A DNA stretch of 64,000 bases. It comes from Candidatus Trichofilum aggregatum (GTDB taxonomy: Bacteria; Chloroflexota; Anaerolineae; Promineifilales; Promineifilaceae). Both the position numbers and the translations under genes were made by a program. Each line of letters begins with the position of its first letter. Position 1 is the first letter of the stretch. Under the pieces are notes generated by a model that saw only the letters and a program-made list of their open reading frames with translations, made no database searches and was not told where the DNA came from. Below, piece after piece: positions 8,818-18,039 of this stretch. The stretch is taken from NCBI GenBank assembly GCA_016716885.1, contig JADJUV010000010.1, positions 1 to 64,000 of the forward strand, in the 5' to 3' direction.

Positions 8818-10779
8818 ATGAGCAGTGAAACCGGTTTGCAAGCATACGGGCTGGACAACTTATTGACGGAATTGTTGGCGGGACCTCTGGGGGAGATGGA
8901 GCCGCTGGCGCAGAAGATATTTGCCCTGCGCTTTGAACAAACGATGGCCGATGTGTTGCGGCCGCTCACCCTTCTCTATGGTGATCACCCTCAATTTGAA
9001 GCGATTCTGCACCGCCTCTTAACCCAGGTCGCCGAGGGGTATGCCCAACGGTCAGAGCCGTTGCGCCTCTTGGACATTCGCCGCACCCAAGAGTCGGATT
9101 GGTTCCAGCAAACCGCGATGATGGGTTATGTCTGTTATGCGGATCGCTTTGCTGGGACCTTGAAGGGTGTAGCCGAGAAAATTCCCTACCTCAAAGAGTT
9201 GGGTGTCACTTATTTGCATTTGATGCCCTTGTTGCGGCCGCGAACTGGCCCCAACGATGGTGGTTATGCCGTTCAAGATTACCGGGCCGTGGATACCCGC
9301 CTGGGTACGATGGACGACCTGGCCTGGTTGGCTGGTGAATTACGCCAACAAACCATTAGCCTGTGCATAGACCTCGTCTGCAACCACACCGCCAAAGAAC
9401 ATGAGTGGGCGCAAAAAGCCAGAGCGGGTGATCCCGTTTACCAGGATTATTACCTCATGTTCCCGGATCGCACTCTGCCCGATGCGTACGAAAAAACCAC
9501 CCCCGAAGTATTCCCCGACTTTGCGCCGGGCAATTTCACCTATTACCCAGAGATGGAACGATGGGTCTGGACGACGTTTAACGAGTATCAGTGGGATTTG
9601 AATTACGGTAATCCGGCCGTTTTGGGGGAGATGCTGGATATTATTCTGTTTCTGGCTAACCAGGGGGTGGAGATTTTGCGCCTGGATGCGGTGGCTTTTA
9701 TGTGGAAACGACTGGGTACAGATAGTCAGAATCAACCCGAAGCCCACGCCATCTTGCAACTATTCCGCGCCCTGACCCGCATGGCCGCTCCCGGCCTGCT
9801 CCTGCTGGCCGAGGCCATTGTCTCCCCGGAGAAACTCATGCCTTATTTGGGTATGGCCGAAGCGACCAACAAGGAATGTGAACTGGCGTATCACAATGTG
9901 TTTATGGTGTTACTGTGGAGTGCGCTGGCGGAACGCAAGGTTGGTTTGCTGACCTATGCCTTGCAACAGTTGCCGCTCATTCCCACCCAGACCACCTGGC
10001 TGACCTATGTTCGTTGCCATGATGATATTGGCTGGGCGGTGACGGATGAGAACGCGGCCGCGGTCGGACTCAATGGGTTTGCCCATCGGGCCTTCCTGAG
10101 CGAGTTTTACAGTGGCCGCTTTGCTGGCTCCTTCGCTCGGGGGGCCACCTTCCAATACAACCCCAAAACCCAAGACCGGCGCATCAGCGGCTCGCTGGCT
10201 TCACTGGCGGGGCTAGAACTGGCCCTGGCCGAAGGCAATGAACGAGAAGTTGAACTGGCCGTGCGCCGTATCTTGCTCCTGCACAACCTCATTCTGGCGT
10301 ATGGCGGCATTCCCCTGCTTTACATGGGAGATGAACTCGGTTTGTTGAATGATCCCAGCTACCTGGATGATCCTAACCTGGCCCCGGACAACCGCTGGAT
10401 GCACCGGCCACCCATGGATTGGGCCAAAGTGGAAGAGCGGTATGATGAGACGGTGCTAACCGGGCAGATTTTCCAGGCGATTCAACACCTGATTCAGACG
10501 CGTAAACAGGTGGCGGCTTTGCACGCCCAGGCGGTCACGATTCCGGTGTGGACCCACAATGAGCAGGTGTTTGGTTTGATACGAGATAGTCCTCGCGGCC
10601 GCGTCCTCATCCTTGCCAATTTTAGCCCCCAACCCCAGTTTGTAGACCGTGACCATTTAATGGGTATGGGATTAAAGAATCAGTTGCTTGATCATTTAAC
10701 CGGGCATACTATTACCGATTCGCCGCACCTGCATTTGGGGCCGTATGAGGTAATGTGGCTTCAAACTTCAGGCAGGTAG
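8818..10779 (+). CDS. Amylosucrase-like GH13 enzyme
   Basis: A 653-residue GH13_4-type protein. It has the helical N-terminal domain of amylosucrases (about residues 1-90), then a catalytic barrel with DLVCNHTAKEHEWA (region I), ILRLDAVAFMWKR with the nucleophile Asp (II), LLAEAIVSPEK with the acid/base Glu (III) and YVRCHDDIGW (IV). The HDDIGW form of region IV and the AVAFMWK string are diagnostic of amylosucrase against ordinary sucrose hydrolases. The enzyme splits sucrose, transferring glucose to an alpha-1,4-glucan and releasing fructose. No signal peptide is visible. Together with the upstream uptake genes it suggests storage of imported sucrose as glycogen-like glucan. Confidence 0.85.
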   Translation: MSSETGLQAYGLDNLLTELLAGPLGEMEPLAQKIFALRFEQTMADVLRPLTLLYGDHPQFEAILHRLLTQVAEGYAQRSEPLRLLDIRRTQESDWFQQTAMMGYVCYADRFAGTLKGVAEKIPYLKELGVTYLHLMPLLRPRTGPNDGGYAVQDYRAVDTRLGTMDDLAWLAGELRQQTISLCIDLVCNHTAKEHEWAQKARAGDPVYQDYYLMFPDRTLPDAYEKTTPEVFPDFAPGNFTYYPEMERWVWTTFNEYQWDLNYGNPAVLGEMLDIILFLANQGVEILRLDAVAFMWKRLGTDSQNQPEAHAILQLFRALTRMAAPGLLLLAEAIVSPEKLMPYLGMAEATNKECELAYHNVFMVLLWSALAERKVGLLTYALQQLPLIPTQTTWLTYVRCHDDIGWAVTDENAAAVGLNGFAHRAFLSEFYSGRFAGSFARGATFQYNPKTQDRRISGSLASLAGLELALAEGNEREVELAVRRILLLHNLILAYGGIPLLYMGDELGLLNDPSYLDDPNLAPDNRWMHRPPMDWAKVEERYDETVLTGQIFQAIQHLIQTRKQVAALHAQAVTIPVWTHNEQVFGLIRDSPRGRVLILANFSPQPQFVDRDHLMGMGLKNQLLDHLTGHTITDSPHLHLGPYEVMWLQTSGR

Positions 10780-10798
10780 CGCATAGCAAGGAGCAAAA

Positions 10799-12730
10799 AT
10801 GAAAAAGCGTAATCTGACTTTTGTGCTGATGTTAAGTCTTTTTGTCGCTCTGGTGGCTGTTTTGTTGCCTCGGCAGGCCAAAGCAGCGACCTGGCAAGAC
10901 AAGGTAGACCCTTGGGTCATGGAGACGGCCCTGCAAGAAGGGCAGACGGAGTTTTTGGTTTATTTGACGGAGCAGGCGGATGTGAGCGCGGCCGCGGACC
11001 TTACCACCAAAGCGGCCAAAGGCGACTACGTCTACCAAACCCTCACCGTCACCGCCGACCGCACCCAGGGGCCACTCCTCACCGCCCTGCGTGAGGCCGG
11101 CGCGGATCACCAATCGTACTGGGTTGCCAACATGATTTGGGTGCGCGGCGACCTCAATCTGGTGCAACAACTGGCCCTGCGCAACGACGTGGGTCACATC
11201 TACGCCAACCCCACCACCCAGTTCCAACCCCCCGTGGCCGAAGAATCCGAACTCATCGAAGCGGCTATGGCCGTGGAATGGAACATCACCATGGTCAATG
11301 CCGACGACGTGTGGGCCGAAGGGTACACCGGTCAGGGCATTGTCATCGGTGGGCAAGACACGGGTTACGACTGGGATCACCCGGCGCTCATCAACCAATA
11401 CCGGGGCTGGAATGGCTCCACGGCCGATCACAACTACAACTGGCACGACTCCATCCATAGTGGCGGCGGTGGCAATCCGTGCGGTTACAACAGCCCCGTG
11501 CCTTGTGATGACAACGGCCACGGCACACATACCATGGGCACGATGGTCGGCAACGATATGTTGCCCAGTAACCCATCCTGGCCTGCCGGGGCTACCAATG
11601 CCGTGGGTATGGCTCCGGGAGCGCGTTGGATTAGTTGCCGCAACATGGACAGTGGCAACGGCACCCCCACCACCTACAGCGAATGTTACCAATGGTTCAT
11701 CGCCCCCACCGACCTGACCGGTAGCAACCCCGATACGACCAAAGCCCCCCACGTCATCAACAACTCCTGGGGCTGTCCCCCCAGCGAAGGCTGTACCGAT
11801 CCCAATGTGATGTTGACCGTCGTCAACAATGTCCGTGCTGCTGGTATTGTCACCGTGCATTCGGCGGGTAACAGCGGGGCTGGTGGCTGTAGCACCGTGA
11901 GTGATCCCTCGGCGATTTATGATGCTTCGTACACCGTTGGTTCCACCACGAACACGAATGCCATGTCCAGCTTCAGTAGCCGTGGCCCGGTAACGATAGA
12001 TGGCAGTAATCGTCTTAAACCAGACATTTCCGCGCCCGGTTCGGGCATTCGTTCCAGTACCCCTGGCACGGGTTATGGCAATTCCAGCGGTACCAGCATG
12101 GCTGGCCCTCACGTGGCGGGTCTGGTTGGTCTGTTGTTATCGGCGCGGCCTGATATGGCGGGGGATGTGGATGCGATTGAAGCGATTATTAACAGCACGG
12201 CTGTGCCCGTCAATGTGACCCAAACCTGTGGGGGAACCCCGACAACGACGATTCCCAACAACACCTTTGGTTATGGGCGGATTGATGCGCTGGCGATGTA
12301 CAACGCGGCCGCGATCACCCCCCATAGTTTCGCTCTCCTAAAAGAAGCCACCCCTGGCTCAGTCAATCATGGTGAAATGATCACCTACACCCTCACCATT
12401 ACCCATAACCATCCCACCTCAGCCACAACCAACGTGGTATTAACCGATACCATCCCTGTGGGGACGACCTTTGTCTCGGCGACAGGGCCGTATGCGCTGG
12501 TAGGCGATACGGTGGAATGGAGTTATGCCAGCCTGAATGCCGGGGCCTCAGAATCGGTGCAGTTGGTGGTAGAAGTGGAACATACAGCAACCGGGTCGGT
12601 GGTGAATGACGAGTATGGGGTGATGAGTGACGAGGTGACGACGCCCGTTATTGGTTCACCTGTTACCGTCATTATTGTCCCTATGGGTCTGACGGAAGCG
12701 GTGTATTTGCCGGTTATCCTGAAGGATTAA
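10799..12730 (+). CDS. Secreted subtilisin-family (S8) serine protease with DUF11 domain
   Basis: A 643-residue secreted protease. Signal peptide at residues 1-29, then an inhibitor_I9-like propeptide, then the S8 domain with the triad Asp in GGQDTGYDWDHP, His in NGHGTHTMG and Ser in GTSMAGPHVAG; the oxyanion Asn is in NNSWGC. A DUF11 repeat domain follows (ITYTLTITHNHP to VLTDTIPVGTTF). The protein ends VYLPVILKD, a short hydrophobic terminus that may be a sorting or anchoring tail. Ribosome site AAGGAG precedes ATG 10799. It degrades protein outside the cell. A strong terminator follows. Confidence 0.93.
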   Translation: MKKRNLTFVLMLSLFVALVAVLLPRQAKAATWQDKVDPWVMETALQEGQTEFLVYLTEQADVSAAADLTTKAAKGDYVYQTLTVTADRTQGPLLTALREAGADHQSYWVANMIWVRGDLNLVQQLALRNDVGHIYANPTTQFQPPVAEESELIEAAMAVEWNITMVNADDVWAEGYTGQGIVIGGQDTGYDWDHPALINQYRGWNGSTADHNYNWHDSIHSGGGGNPCGYNSPVPCDDNGHGTHTMGTMVGNDMLPSNPSWPAGATNAVGMAPGARWISCRNMDSGNGTPTTYSECYQWFIAPTDLTGSNPDTTKAPHVINNSWGCPPSEGCTDPNVMLTVVNNVRAAGIVTVHSAGNSGAGGCSTVSDPSAIYDASYTVGSTTNTNAMSSFSSRGPVTIDGSNRLKPDISAPGSGIRSSTPGTGYGNSSGTSMAGPHVAGLVGLLLSARPDMAGDVDAIEAIINSTAVPVNVTQTCGGTPTTTIPNNTFGYGRIDALAMYNAAAITPHSFALLKEATPGSVNHGEMITYTLTITHNHPTSATTNVVLTDTIPVGTTFVSATGPYALVGDTVEWSYASLNAGASESVQLVVEVEHTATGSVVNDEYGVMSDEVTTPVIGSPVTVIIVPMGLTEAVYLPVILKD

Positions 12731-12750
12731 GAACGGTATGCCTCTATTGA

Positions 12751-12786
12751 CATCTCGACGACCATAAGTCGTCGAGATGTTTTTTT
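12751..12786 (+). terminator. Rho-independent terminator after the subtilisin gene
   Basis: An 11-bp perfect stem (12751-12761 with 12769-12779), a 7-base loop and seven consecutive T residues. The T-run touches the start region of the next gene, which argues for starting that gene at ATG 12792, not at the ATG inside the stem. Confidence 0.92.
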
Positions 12787-12791
12787 GTCTT

Positions 12792-13559
12792 ATGGATTGT
12801 GTCATTGTTGCCGGGGGGGTGCCTGGGCCGGATGATCCGCTGTACCCGTACACGCAAGGTAAACCCAAGGCGATGTTGGCAATTCGCGGCCGCACGCTCA
12901 TTGAGTATGTCGCGGCCGCGTTTCACCAATCCCCCCAGGTAGACAACATCGTGGTGGTAGGGTTAGGGGATGACCGTGGGCTGAGTTTTCCCCAGCCCAT
13001 TCATCATGTGCCGGATCAAGGGGGCATGATTACCAACGCCATCGCGGGCATCGAAGCGGCCCAACGGCTCAACCCAACGGCCCAAAACCTCATCCTGTCC
13101 ACCACCGACATCCCCCTCATCACTGGAGCCATGATTGACGAATGGCTGGAACAGTGCCGTCCGTATGCTGACCTGATTATGGTGCATACCTTGGTTCCGG
13201 CGGTGTTGATGCAACAACGGTTCCCTGGCTCCAAACGGACTTTTACTAAATTAAAGGGGCTGGAAATTACGGGGGGGGATTTGATGCTGGTTCAGCCGCG
13301 GATTATTGATACGAATAGGGCGTTGTGGCATGCGGCCGCGAACGCCCGCAAACATCCTTGGAAGCTGGCCCGGCTGGTTGGCTTCACCACCCTGTTCAAA
13401 CTCCTCACCCGTCAGCTCAGTCTCAGTGACATGGAAGCCATCGGTCAACGCTTACTTGGCTCCCCCATGAAAATCATCCTGGCCCGCCATGCCGAACTGG
13501 GCATGGACGGCGACAAACCCCACCAAATCGAACTCATCCGTCAATCGTTACCAGAATAA
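12792..13559 (+). CDS. MobA-like NTP transferase domain protein
   Basis: A 255-residue cytoplasmic protein starting MDCVIVAGGVPGPDDP. The N-terminal VIVAGG plus the later GKPKAMLAIRGRTLIEYV is the nucleotidyltransferase fold signature (nucleotide-binding loop, then the Lys/Pro block seen in GlmU, MobA and IspD relatives). LSTTDIPLITGAM supplies the metal-binding Asp after a strand. By family it transfers a nucleotide to a phosphorylated or polar acceptor; the acceptor is not apparent. An in-frame upstream ATG (12777) lies inside the terminator stem and is unlikely to be used. Three GCGGCCGC copies encode parts of RGR, VAAAF and HAAAN. Confidence 0.75.
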   Translation: MDCVIVAGGVPGPDDPLYPYTQGKPKAMLAIRGRTLIEYVAAAFHQSPQVDNIVVVGLGDDRGLSFPQPIHHVPDQGGMITNAIAGIEAAQRLNPTAQNLILSTTDIPLITGAMIDEWLEQCRPYADLIMVHTLVPAVLMQQRFPGSKRTFTKLKGLEITGGDLMLVQPRIIDTNRALWHAAANARKHPWKLARLVGFTTLFKLLTRQLSLSDMEAIGQRLLGSPMKIILARHAELGMDGDKPHQIELIRQSLPE

Positions 13560-13574
13560 GGGCGAATGACACGG

Positions 13575-13606
13575 GATTGGTTCAATCTTCGGAGATTGAA
13601 CCAATC
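13575..13606. terminator. Bidirectional hairpin between convergent genes
   Basis: A perfect 14-bp stem (13575-13588 with 13593-13606) around a TCGG loop lies between a plus-strand and a minus-strand gene that converge. Its core (GGTTCAATCT, loop, AGATTGAACC) recurs at 51042-51085, again between convergent genes. No T-run follows here. Confidence 0.65.
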
Positions 13607-13678
13607 TAAACGCCTGGGTGGAACTTCTACCCTTTGATCACCGTGATCCGGCTCGTTGTTGTAGTGCAATGACCTTGT

Positions 13679-14536
13679 TCAGCCATTGCCCCGACCATTG
13701 CCACTATTACTGCCATTATTGCCCCGACGCCCATTTCCGCCGCTGCCCTGTCCGTTGCCGCTTTCCATCGCGCTGTTGATGATGGCGTCATAGGTGGTTT
13801 GATCCAGGTATTGAGGCTGGTAGGTTGTGCCGGTCTGCCGTTGTAGGGTGGAGACAAACGCGCGCAGGTGATTGCGTGATCCCTTCATCAGGTTTTCATA
13901 TACCAGGATGATGTCGGGGTTGTCCGTTTGGGCCAGACTGGCGGCCAGGTCGCTGATGTCTAAATCTTCGATGGTAGCGCCAACTTGCAACGCGGCCGCG
14001 AGCGACTCACTCCCCTGCGCCACCAACTGTCCATACAAAGTCTGAAGCGTGGCATTGGTAAAAACCCCCACGCCATTATCCAGAGCCGGATCAGTAAGGT
14101 TGTATCGTGTCAGCAAAGTACGGATGGCTTCGGTGTGGGTGGTTTCGCTGTTGGCGATGTTCTGGAAGAGGCGCATATTCCATTGAGCATACAACGTGAT
14201 ATACACATCATGCGCCAGCTTCTCTTCTTCACGCATAAAAAGCAGATCGTCTATTTCGGCCTGACTTAGTTCGGCGGTTGTCACTTGAGCCAGAGCGGCC
14301 GTTACATCTTCTTGAGGGATGCTGGTCTCGCCGCCTTCATCTACGGTGGTGAGGTCGGTGTTGGGGGTGTTGATGATGACGGGGTCAGGCACGGGGGCTG
14401 GGGCTGTCGGCTCTAACGCCAGGGGGGTGGGGAGCGGGACTAAGTTGTTTTGAGCGGATGGTGTGGCTGCGGCCGCGCAGGCCACTAAAAAAATCAGCCC
14501 TAACAGGCTGGCAAAGGTCACTATTTTTTGTAACAT
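13679..14536 (-). CDS. DUF2202 lipoprotein (ferritin-like)
   Basis: A 285-residue lipoprotein: lipobox LVAC near residue 20, a Pro/Thr-rich spacer, then a full DUF2202 domain. Hallmarks are FMREEEKLAHDVYITLYAQW, NIANSETTHTEAI, LMKGSRNHLRAF and TTYQPQYLDQTTYDAI. The paired Glu and His residues (EEEKLAHD, SETTH) resemble ferritin-like metal sites; the biochemical role of DUF2202 is not established. The last 26 residues are almost only Gly, Asn, Ser and Arg, and the next minus-strand gene has a similar tail. It is probably exported and surface-attached. Confidence 0.88.
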   Translation of the reverse strand: MLQKIVTFASLLGLIFLVACAAAATPSAQNNLVPLPTPLALEPTAPAPVPDPVIINTPNTDLTTVDEGGETSIPQEDVTAALAQVTTAELSQAEIDDLLFMREEEKLAHDVYITLYAQWNMRLFQNIANSETTHTEAIRTLLTRYNLTDPALDNGVGVFTNATLQTLYGQLVAQGSESLAAALQVGATIEDLDISDLAASLAQTDNPDIILVYENLMKGSRNHLRAFVSTLQRQTGTTYQPQYLDQTTYDAIINSAMESGNGQGSGGNGRRGNNGSNSGNGRGNG

Positions 14537-14647
14537 GATGGGTACTCCGGGGAATCGAGTGATGAGGCGGTAAACGTTTCAGTCTCTGGCCCCCCAATGA
14601 GAGACTAGAGACTGAAAATTAAGTAATCGTTCGTGAATAAGTTCGCT

Positions 14648-14680
14648 AGATTGCGGCAGTCTTCAAGACTGCCGCAATCT
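14648..14680 (-). terminator. Hairpin downstream of the small secreted protein gene
   Basis: Bases 14648-14663 pair with 14665-14680 (16-bp arms, perfect palindrome apart from the centre base). It lies after the stop of the minus-strand gene at 14738-15277 and before the start of the DUF2202 gene, a position that suits termination or partial read-through. No T-run is present. Confidence 0.5.
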
Positions 14681-14737
14681 AAAAACCGCTAAGTTAATTC
14701 CGAACAATTACTAAGTGATTAGTTACGGCTGACGGCT

Positions 14738-15277
14738 CTACGGTGTCACGTAAGGACAAACCCCACCATTACCGCCCTGATTCCCCATACCGCCACCCTG
14801 AGAACCACGGCCTTGTCGGCCACTGCCCTGTCCATTTCCCTGCCCGTTTCCCTGCCCATTGGCACCACCCCGGTGGCTGAGTATCCAATCAGCCTGTTCC
14901 TGGGTGATGAGGCCATCGGCAACGGCCTGCTGTAAGGCGTCCAGATGAACCGCGTCCATGGCGGCCAACACGGTAGCGAAGTCAACCCCTAACTCCTGGG
15001 CTAACAAGGCGGGCGTTTGCCCGGCATCCAGAGCGGCTTCTAACTCAGCCACGCTGATACCCAGGGCTTCGGCGATAGCGGCGTGCATGGTAGCTTCATC
15101 AACGGCCATGACCTGAAGACCGGGGCCGGGCTGGTTTTGGCCCTGATTCATCCGACCGGGCTGAGTAGCTCCGTTATTTGTGGGTGGGCCTTGGGCCAGG
15201 GCGGCTGTGGCGCCAATCAAGGCCAACACAGCGACAAGTACAAAAGCGAATCCGGTGATTTTTACAAACTTAGACAT
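14738..15277 (-). CDS. Secreted Gly/Gln-rich protein with DUF2680-like helices
   Basis: A 179-residue exported protein: signal peptide of about 29 residues ending ATAALAQG, a middle region of short amphipathic helices (LGISVAELEAALDAGQTP and LQQAVADGLITQEQADWI), then a Gly/Gln/Arg tail and a terminal CPYVTP. The DGLITQEQADWI pattern resembles DUF2680/YckD-type secreted proteins of unknown function. The gene lies upstream of the DUF2202 gene in the same direction and downstream of a two-component system, so all four may form one regulated unit. Confidence 0.7.
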   Translation of the reverse strand: MSKFVKITGFAFVLVAVLALIGATAALAQGPPTNNGATQPGRMNQGQNQPGPGLQVMAVDEATMHAAIAEALGISVAELEAALDAGQTPALLAQELGVDFATVLAAMDAVHLDALQQAVADGLITQEQADWILSHRGGANGQGNGQGNGQGSGRQGRGSQGGGMGNQGGNGGVCPYVTP

Positions 15278-15409
15278 GGTATACCTCCACCAATTGTGGG
15301 TAATCGTATTTTGTTTGACGATTACCGATGTTGTTTACGAACTTGATAGAAGCATACGCCCCAGTTATGAAGCAGGTATGTAGTTGGTGTGTACCGTTGA
15401 TGTGGATGG

Positions 15410-16765
15410 TTAGAGGGGTAAGGTGAAGGAGAAAGTTGCGCCATGACCAGGGGTGCTGTTGACGGTGATGCGGCCGCGGTGGGCTGTCACAATCGCCCGG
15501 CAAATGGCTAACCCCAACCCGGAACCCCCCTGATCCCGGCTCCGTGCTCCGTCTCCCCGCCAGAAACGGTCAAACACATGCGTTTGGGCCTCTGGCGAAA
15601 GACCTGGCCCGTTATCAGCCACATCCACCTGAACGAAACCGGGCTGAAGGCTTATCCGCACCTGCACCTGGGGGTTGGTGTCCTGGCGGGCATAACGGAG
15701 TGCATTTGCCAGCAAGTTACCCAGCAGTTGCCGCAGACGGGCCGGGTCAGCGGTGATGGGGGGTAAGTTCGGGGCTGTGGCCGTGGTGAGGGTAACTCCC
15801 TCAGCCTCGGCCAATGGGGTAAAGGCCGTGATTGTTTGCTCAACCAATGCGCCCAGGTCAATCTTTTCCTGATTCAGTTGCAATTGCCCCGCTTCCGCCA
15901 GGGAAAGGGTCCGCAAATCATCTACCAGACGGCCCAACAAAATTGTTTCTTCGTGGGCTACGGCCAGATTTTCCGGGGTCAGGGCAAAGACACCGTCCAG
16001 CATGGCTTCTAAATGGCTACGCATGACACTGAGCGGCGTCCGCAGTTCATGGGCCACATCGGCCAAAAGTTGTTGTCGCTGTTGCTCGGCCTGGGCGAGT
16101 GACGAGGTCATCAGGTTGAAGCTGGTTGCCAGTTCGCCCAGTTCGTCCTGGGTGGTGATGTGAACCTGCTGTTGCAAATCACCTGCGGCCATCTGGCGGG
16201 TGGCCTGGGTAAGCTGGCGTAGCGGCCGCGTCAACCGATGGGCCAATAACAGTCCTAAGAACAGGGCCAGGAGTACGGCCACAAAACCACCCCACAAAAT
16301 GGCCCGGTTCACCTCGGTCAGGAACTGTTCCCCGGCCCGGCTATTGCCCATGCCGGGGGCACGGATGAGTAAGGTTCCCACCGGCTTGCCGTTGACCGCT
16401 AGCGGCAGACTGAGGTCGGCGTCTTCTACGGTGATGGGGCGATTGCGTTGACCGCCCGCGGCCGCGACCACCTGTTCGTCCCCATCGAGCAAAATCAGCC
16501 CGGTGCTGCCCTGGCCGTGCTCCGGTTGCCAGCTTGCCAGCAAGGTTTCCACCCCGGCCCAACTGCCCTGGGCGGCATAATAATCGATCAATGCCTCTTG
16601 CACCTCACGCCATTGTTCCGTGGTATCGGCGTCCAAAAAGCGGCGCAACCCTACCGCCGTCGCCTGGTTTGCCAGGTAGGAGACAACCAGCACCCCCACC
16701 AGCGCCACCAGCAAAAAAGCGGCCGTGAGTTTGAAATGGAGTGTGCGATGGATAGGTGTCAACAT
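15410..16765 (-). CDS. Sensor histidine kinase
   Basis: A 451-residue membrane kinase. Transmembrane segment at about residues 12-32, extracytoplasmic sensor region to about 150, second transmembrane segment, HAMP linker (HRLTRPLRQLTQATRQMA), HisKA domain with the phosphorylated His in DVAHELRTPLSVM, and HATPase_c with the N box (GNLLANALRYA), DNGPGLS and GGSGLGLAI. All catalytic boxes are intact. It is encoded just downstream of an OmpR-type regulator on the same strand, its likely partner. The signal is unknown. Confidence 0.93.
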   Translation of the reverse strand: MLTPIHRTLHFKLTAAFLLVALVGVLVVSYLANQATAVGLRRFLDADTTEQWREVQEALIDYYAAQGSWAGVETLLASWQPEHGQGSTGLILLDGDEQVVAAAGGQRNRPITVEDADLSLPLAVNGKPVGTLLIRAPGMGNSRAGEQFLTEVNRAILWGGFVAVLLALFLGLLLAHRLTRPLRQLTQATRQMAAGDLQQQVHITTQDELGELATSFNLMTSSLAQAEQQRQQLLADVAHELRTPLSVMRSHLEAMLDGVFALTPENLAVAHEETILLGRLVDDLRTLSLAEAGQLQLNQEKIDLGALVEQTITAFTPLAEAEGVTLTTATAPNLPPITADPARLRQLLGNLLANALRYARQDTNPQVQVRISLQPGFVQVDVADNGPGLSPEAQTHVFDRFWRGDGARSRDQGGSGLGLAICRAIVTAHRGRITVNSTPGHGATFSFTLPL

Positions 16766-16847
16766 GAAGGTTTACCAGGGAGAAGATGAGTGGCGAGTTT
16801 GCGAGCAGGCGTTCACTTGCCACTCGCCTACTCGCCACTCGTCATTG

Positions 16848-17539
16848 TCAGGCCAATTCCGGGTTGAAACGATAACCCACGCCGAAGGCCGTCAAAATGT
16901 ATTGTGGGTGGGCCGGGTCTGGCTCCATTTTCTTGCGCAAGTTTTTGATGTGAACGTCAATGGTGCGTTCGTAGCCGTCATAAGCAAACCCTTGCGTCCG
17001 CTCCAGTAGTTCCAACCGGCTGAAGGCCCGTCCCGGATTACTCACCAATACCAGCAACAGGTCAAATTCCATTTTGGTGAGTTCCAAATAGGAACCGGAA
17101 AGGCGGGCCAGGCGGGCATCCGGGTCAAGCTCTAAGTCACCGGCACGTAGGAGTTGCGTCGCGGCCGCGTCCTGACCCACCCGCCGCAAGAGTGCCCGCA
17201 CCCGGGCGACCAATTCTCGTGGACTAAATGGCTTGGTCACATAATCATCCGCTCCCAACTCTAACCCGGTCACTTTATCCGCATCTTCCACCCGTGCCGT
17301 TAGCATGATGATAGGCGTGTGGCCTTTTCGCGGCGATGCTGGCGGATAAACTCCCAGCCATCCAACTCCGGCATCATCAGGTCCAGAATAATCAGGTTGG
17401 GCTGTTGTTCGCGGGCGACAAACAGAGCTTCCCGCCCGTTATTGGCGGTGACCACCTCAAAACCGGCTTCTTCCAGATACCCTCGTACTACCTGCACCAA
17501 CCGTCGTTCATCGTCTACCACTACAATTCGTTTAGCCAT
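16848..17539 (-). CDS. OmpR-family response regulator, frameshifted
   Basis: Two frames form one regulator of about 230 residues. The first (from 17539) has the receiver start MAKRIVVVDDERRL and phospho-acceptor Asp in NLIILDLMMPELDG. The second (to 16848) continues with MLTARVEDADKVTGLELGAD, the invariant Lys in YVTKPFSPREL, and a winged-helix DNA-binding domain (ERTIDVHIKNLRKKME, YILTAFGVGYRF). The frames meet around 17300-17320, where HRREKAT should run into PIIMLTA; one base is gained or lost there. If real, the regulator is truncated before its output domain. The sensor kinase follows directly. Confidence 0.9.
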
Positions 17540-18039
17540 TCCTGCACCCGTTTTGACTGGTTACGGCCTTAACCCGGCGGCCATGCGTCGGTTCTGAACA
17601 GGGTTGAACGGTAAGTTCCGCGGCCGCGCCGCCCCCTATAGGCAATTATGAGCCGGCCAGGGTGGCCTTCATAGTGAAGATGATCCCATCTCTACCGGAA
17701 TAACCTCACCTTGTGGCCCTTTTCTGAAATAACAAAGGTGTAGCTACTCACCCCGGCTCCTCTCCCAAAGCGGGAGAGTGGAACTGGTCCCTCTCCCTGG
17801 CGAGAGGGCTAGGTGAGGGGCTGTCTAGTTAAACCTGTTCCCCTCGTTAAGTCAGTCTGTAATTCACCAATTCACCCATTCACCGATTAATTATTTTCTT
17901 CATGTCGTCTGATGTAGTGCCTGGCACGGGGCAGGAAGCCTCGTCATAGTCAGGGTTGTCTGCCCCGTGCCAGGCACTGATCGTTCAGGTGGATGTGCGC
18001 AGAGTGGCCTGAGGTTTACGGACGCGGGATAATTGCCCT
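17540..18039. other. 500-bp intergenic region with an 18-bp inverted repeat
   Basis: No gene is supported here. It holds one GCGGCCGC (17620), a cluster of CTCTCCC/GGGAGAG hairpin-forming sequence (about 17757-17818), a short heptamer run (ATTCACC, about 17870-17885), and a perfect 18-bp inverted repeat, 17916-17933 with 17961-17978, built on GTGCCTGGCAC. Divergent promoters for the response regulator and the dnaE-like gene must lie here but I cannot assign them. Confidence 0.5.

Noticed and set aside
10832..12112. Long open frame (426 codons) on the minus strand opposite the subtilisin gene
   Set aside because: It mirrors a strongly supported S8 protease, is rich in Gly, His, Arg and Val, and has no domain or ribosome site; a by-product of codon bias.
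12777..12791. ATG 12777 as start of the NTP-transferase gene
   Set aside because: It lies in the terminator stem and T-run; ATG 12792 gives the normal N-terminus.
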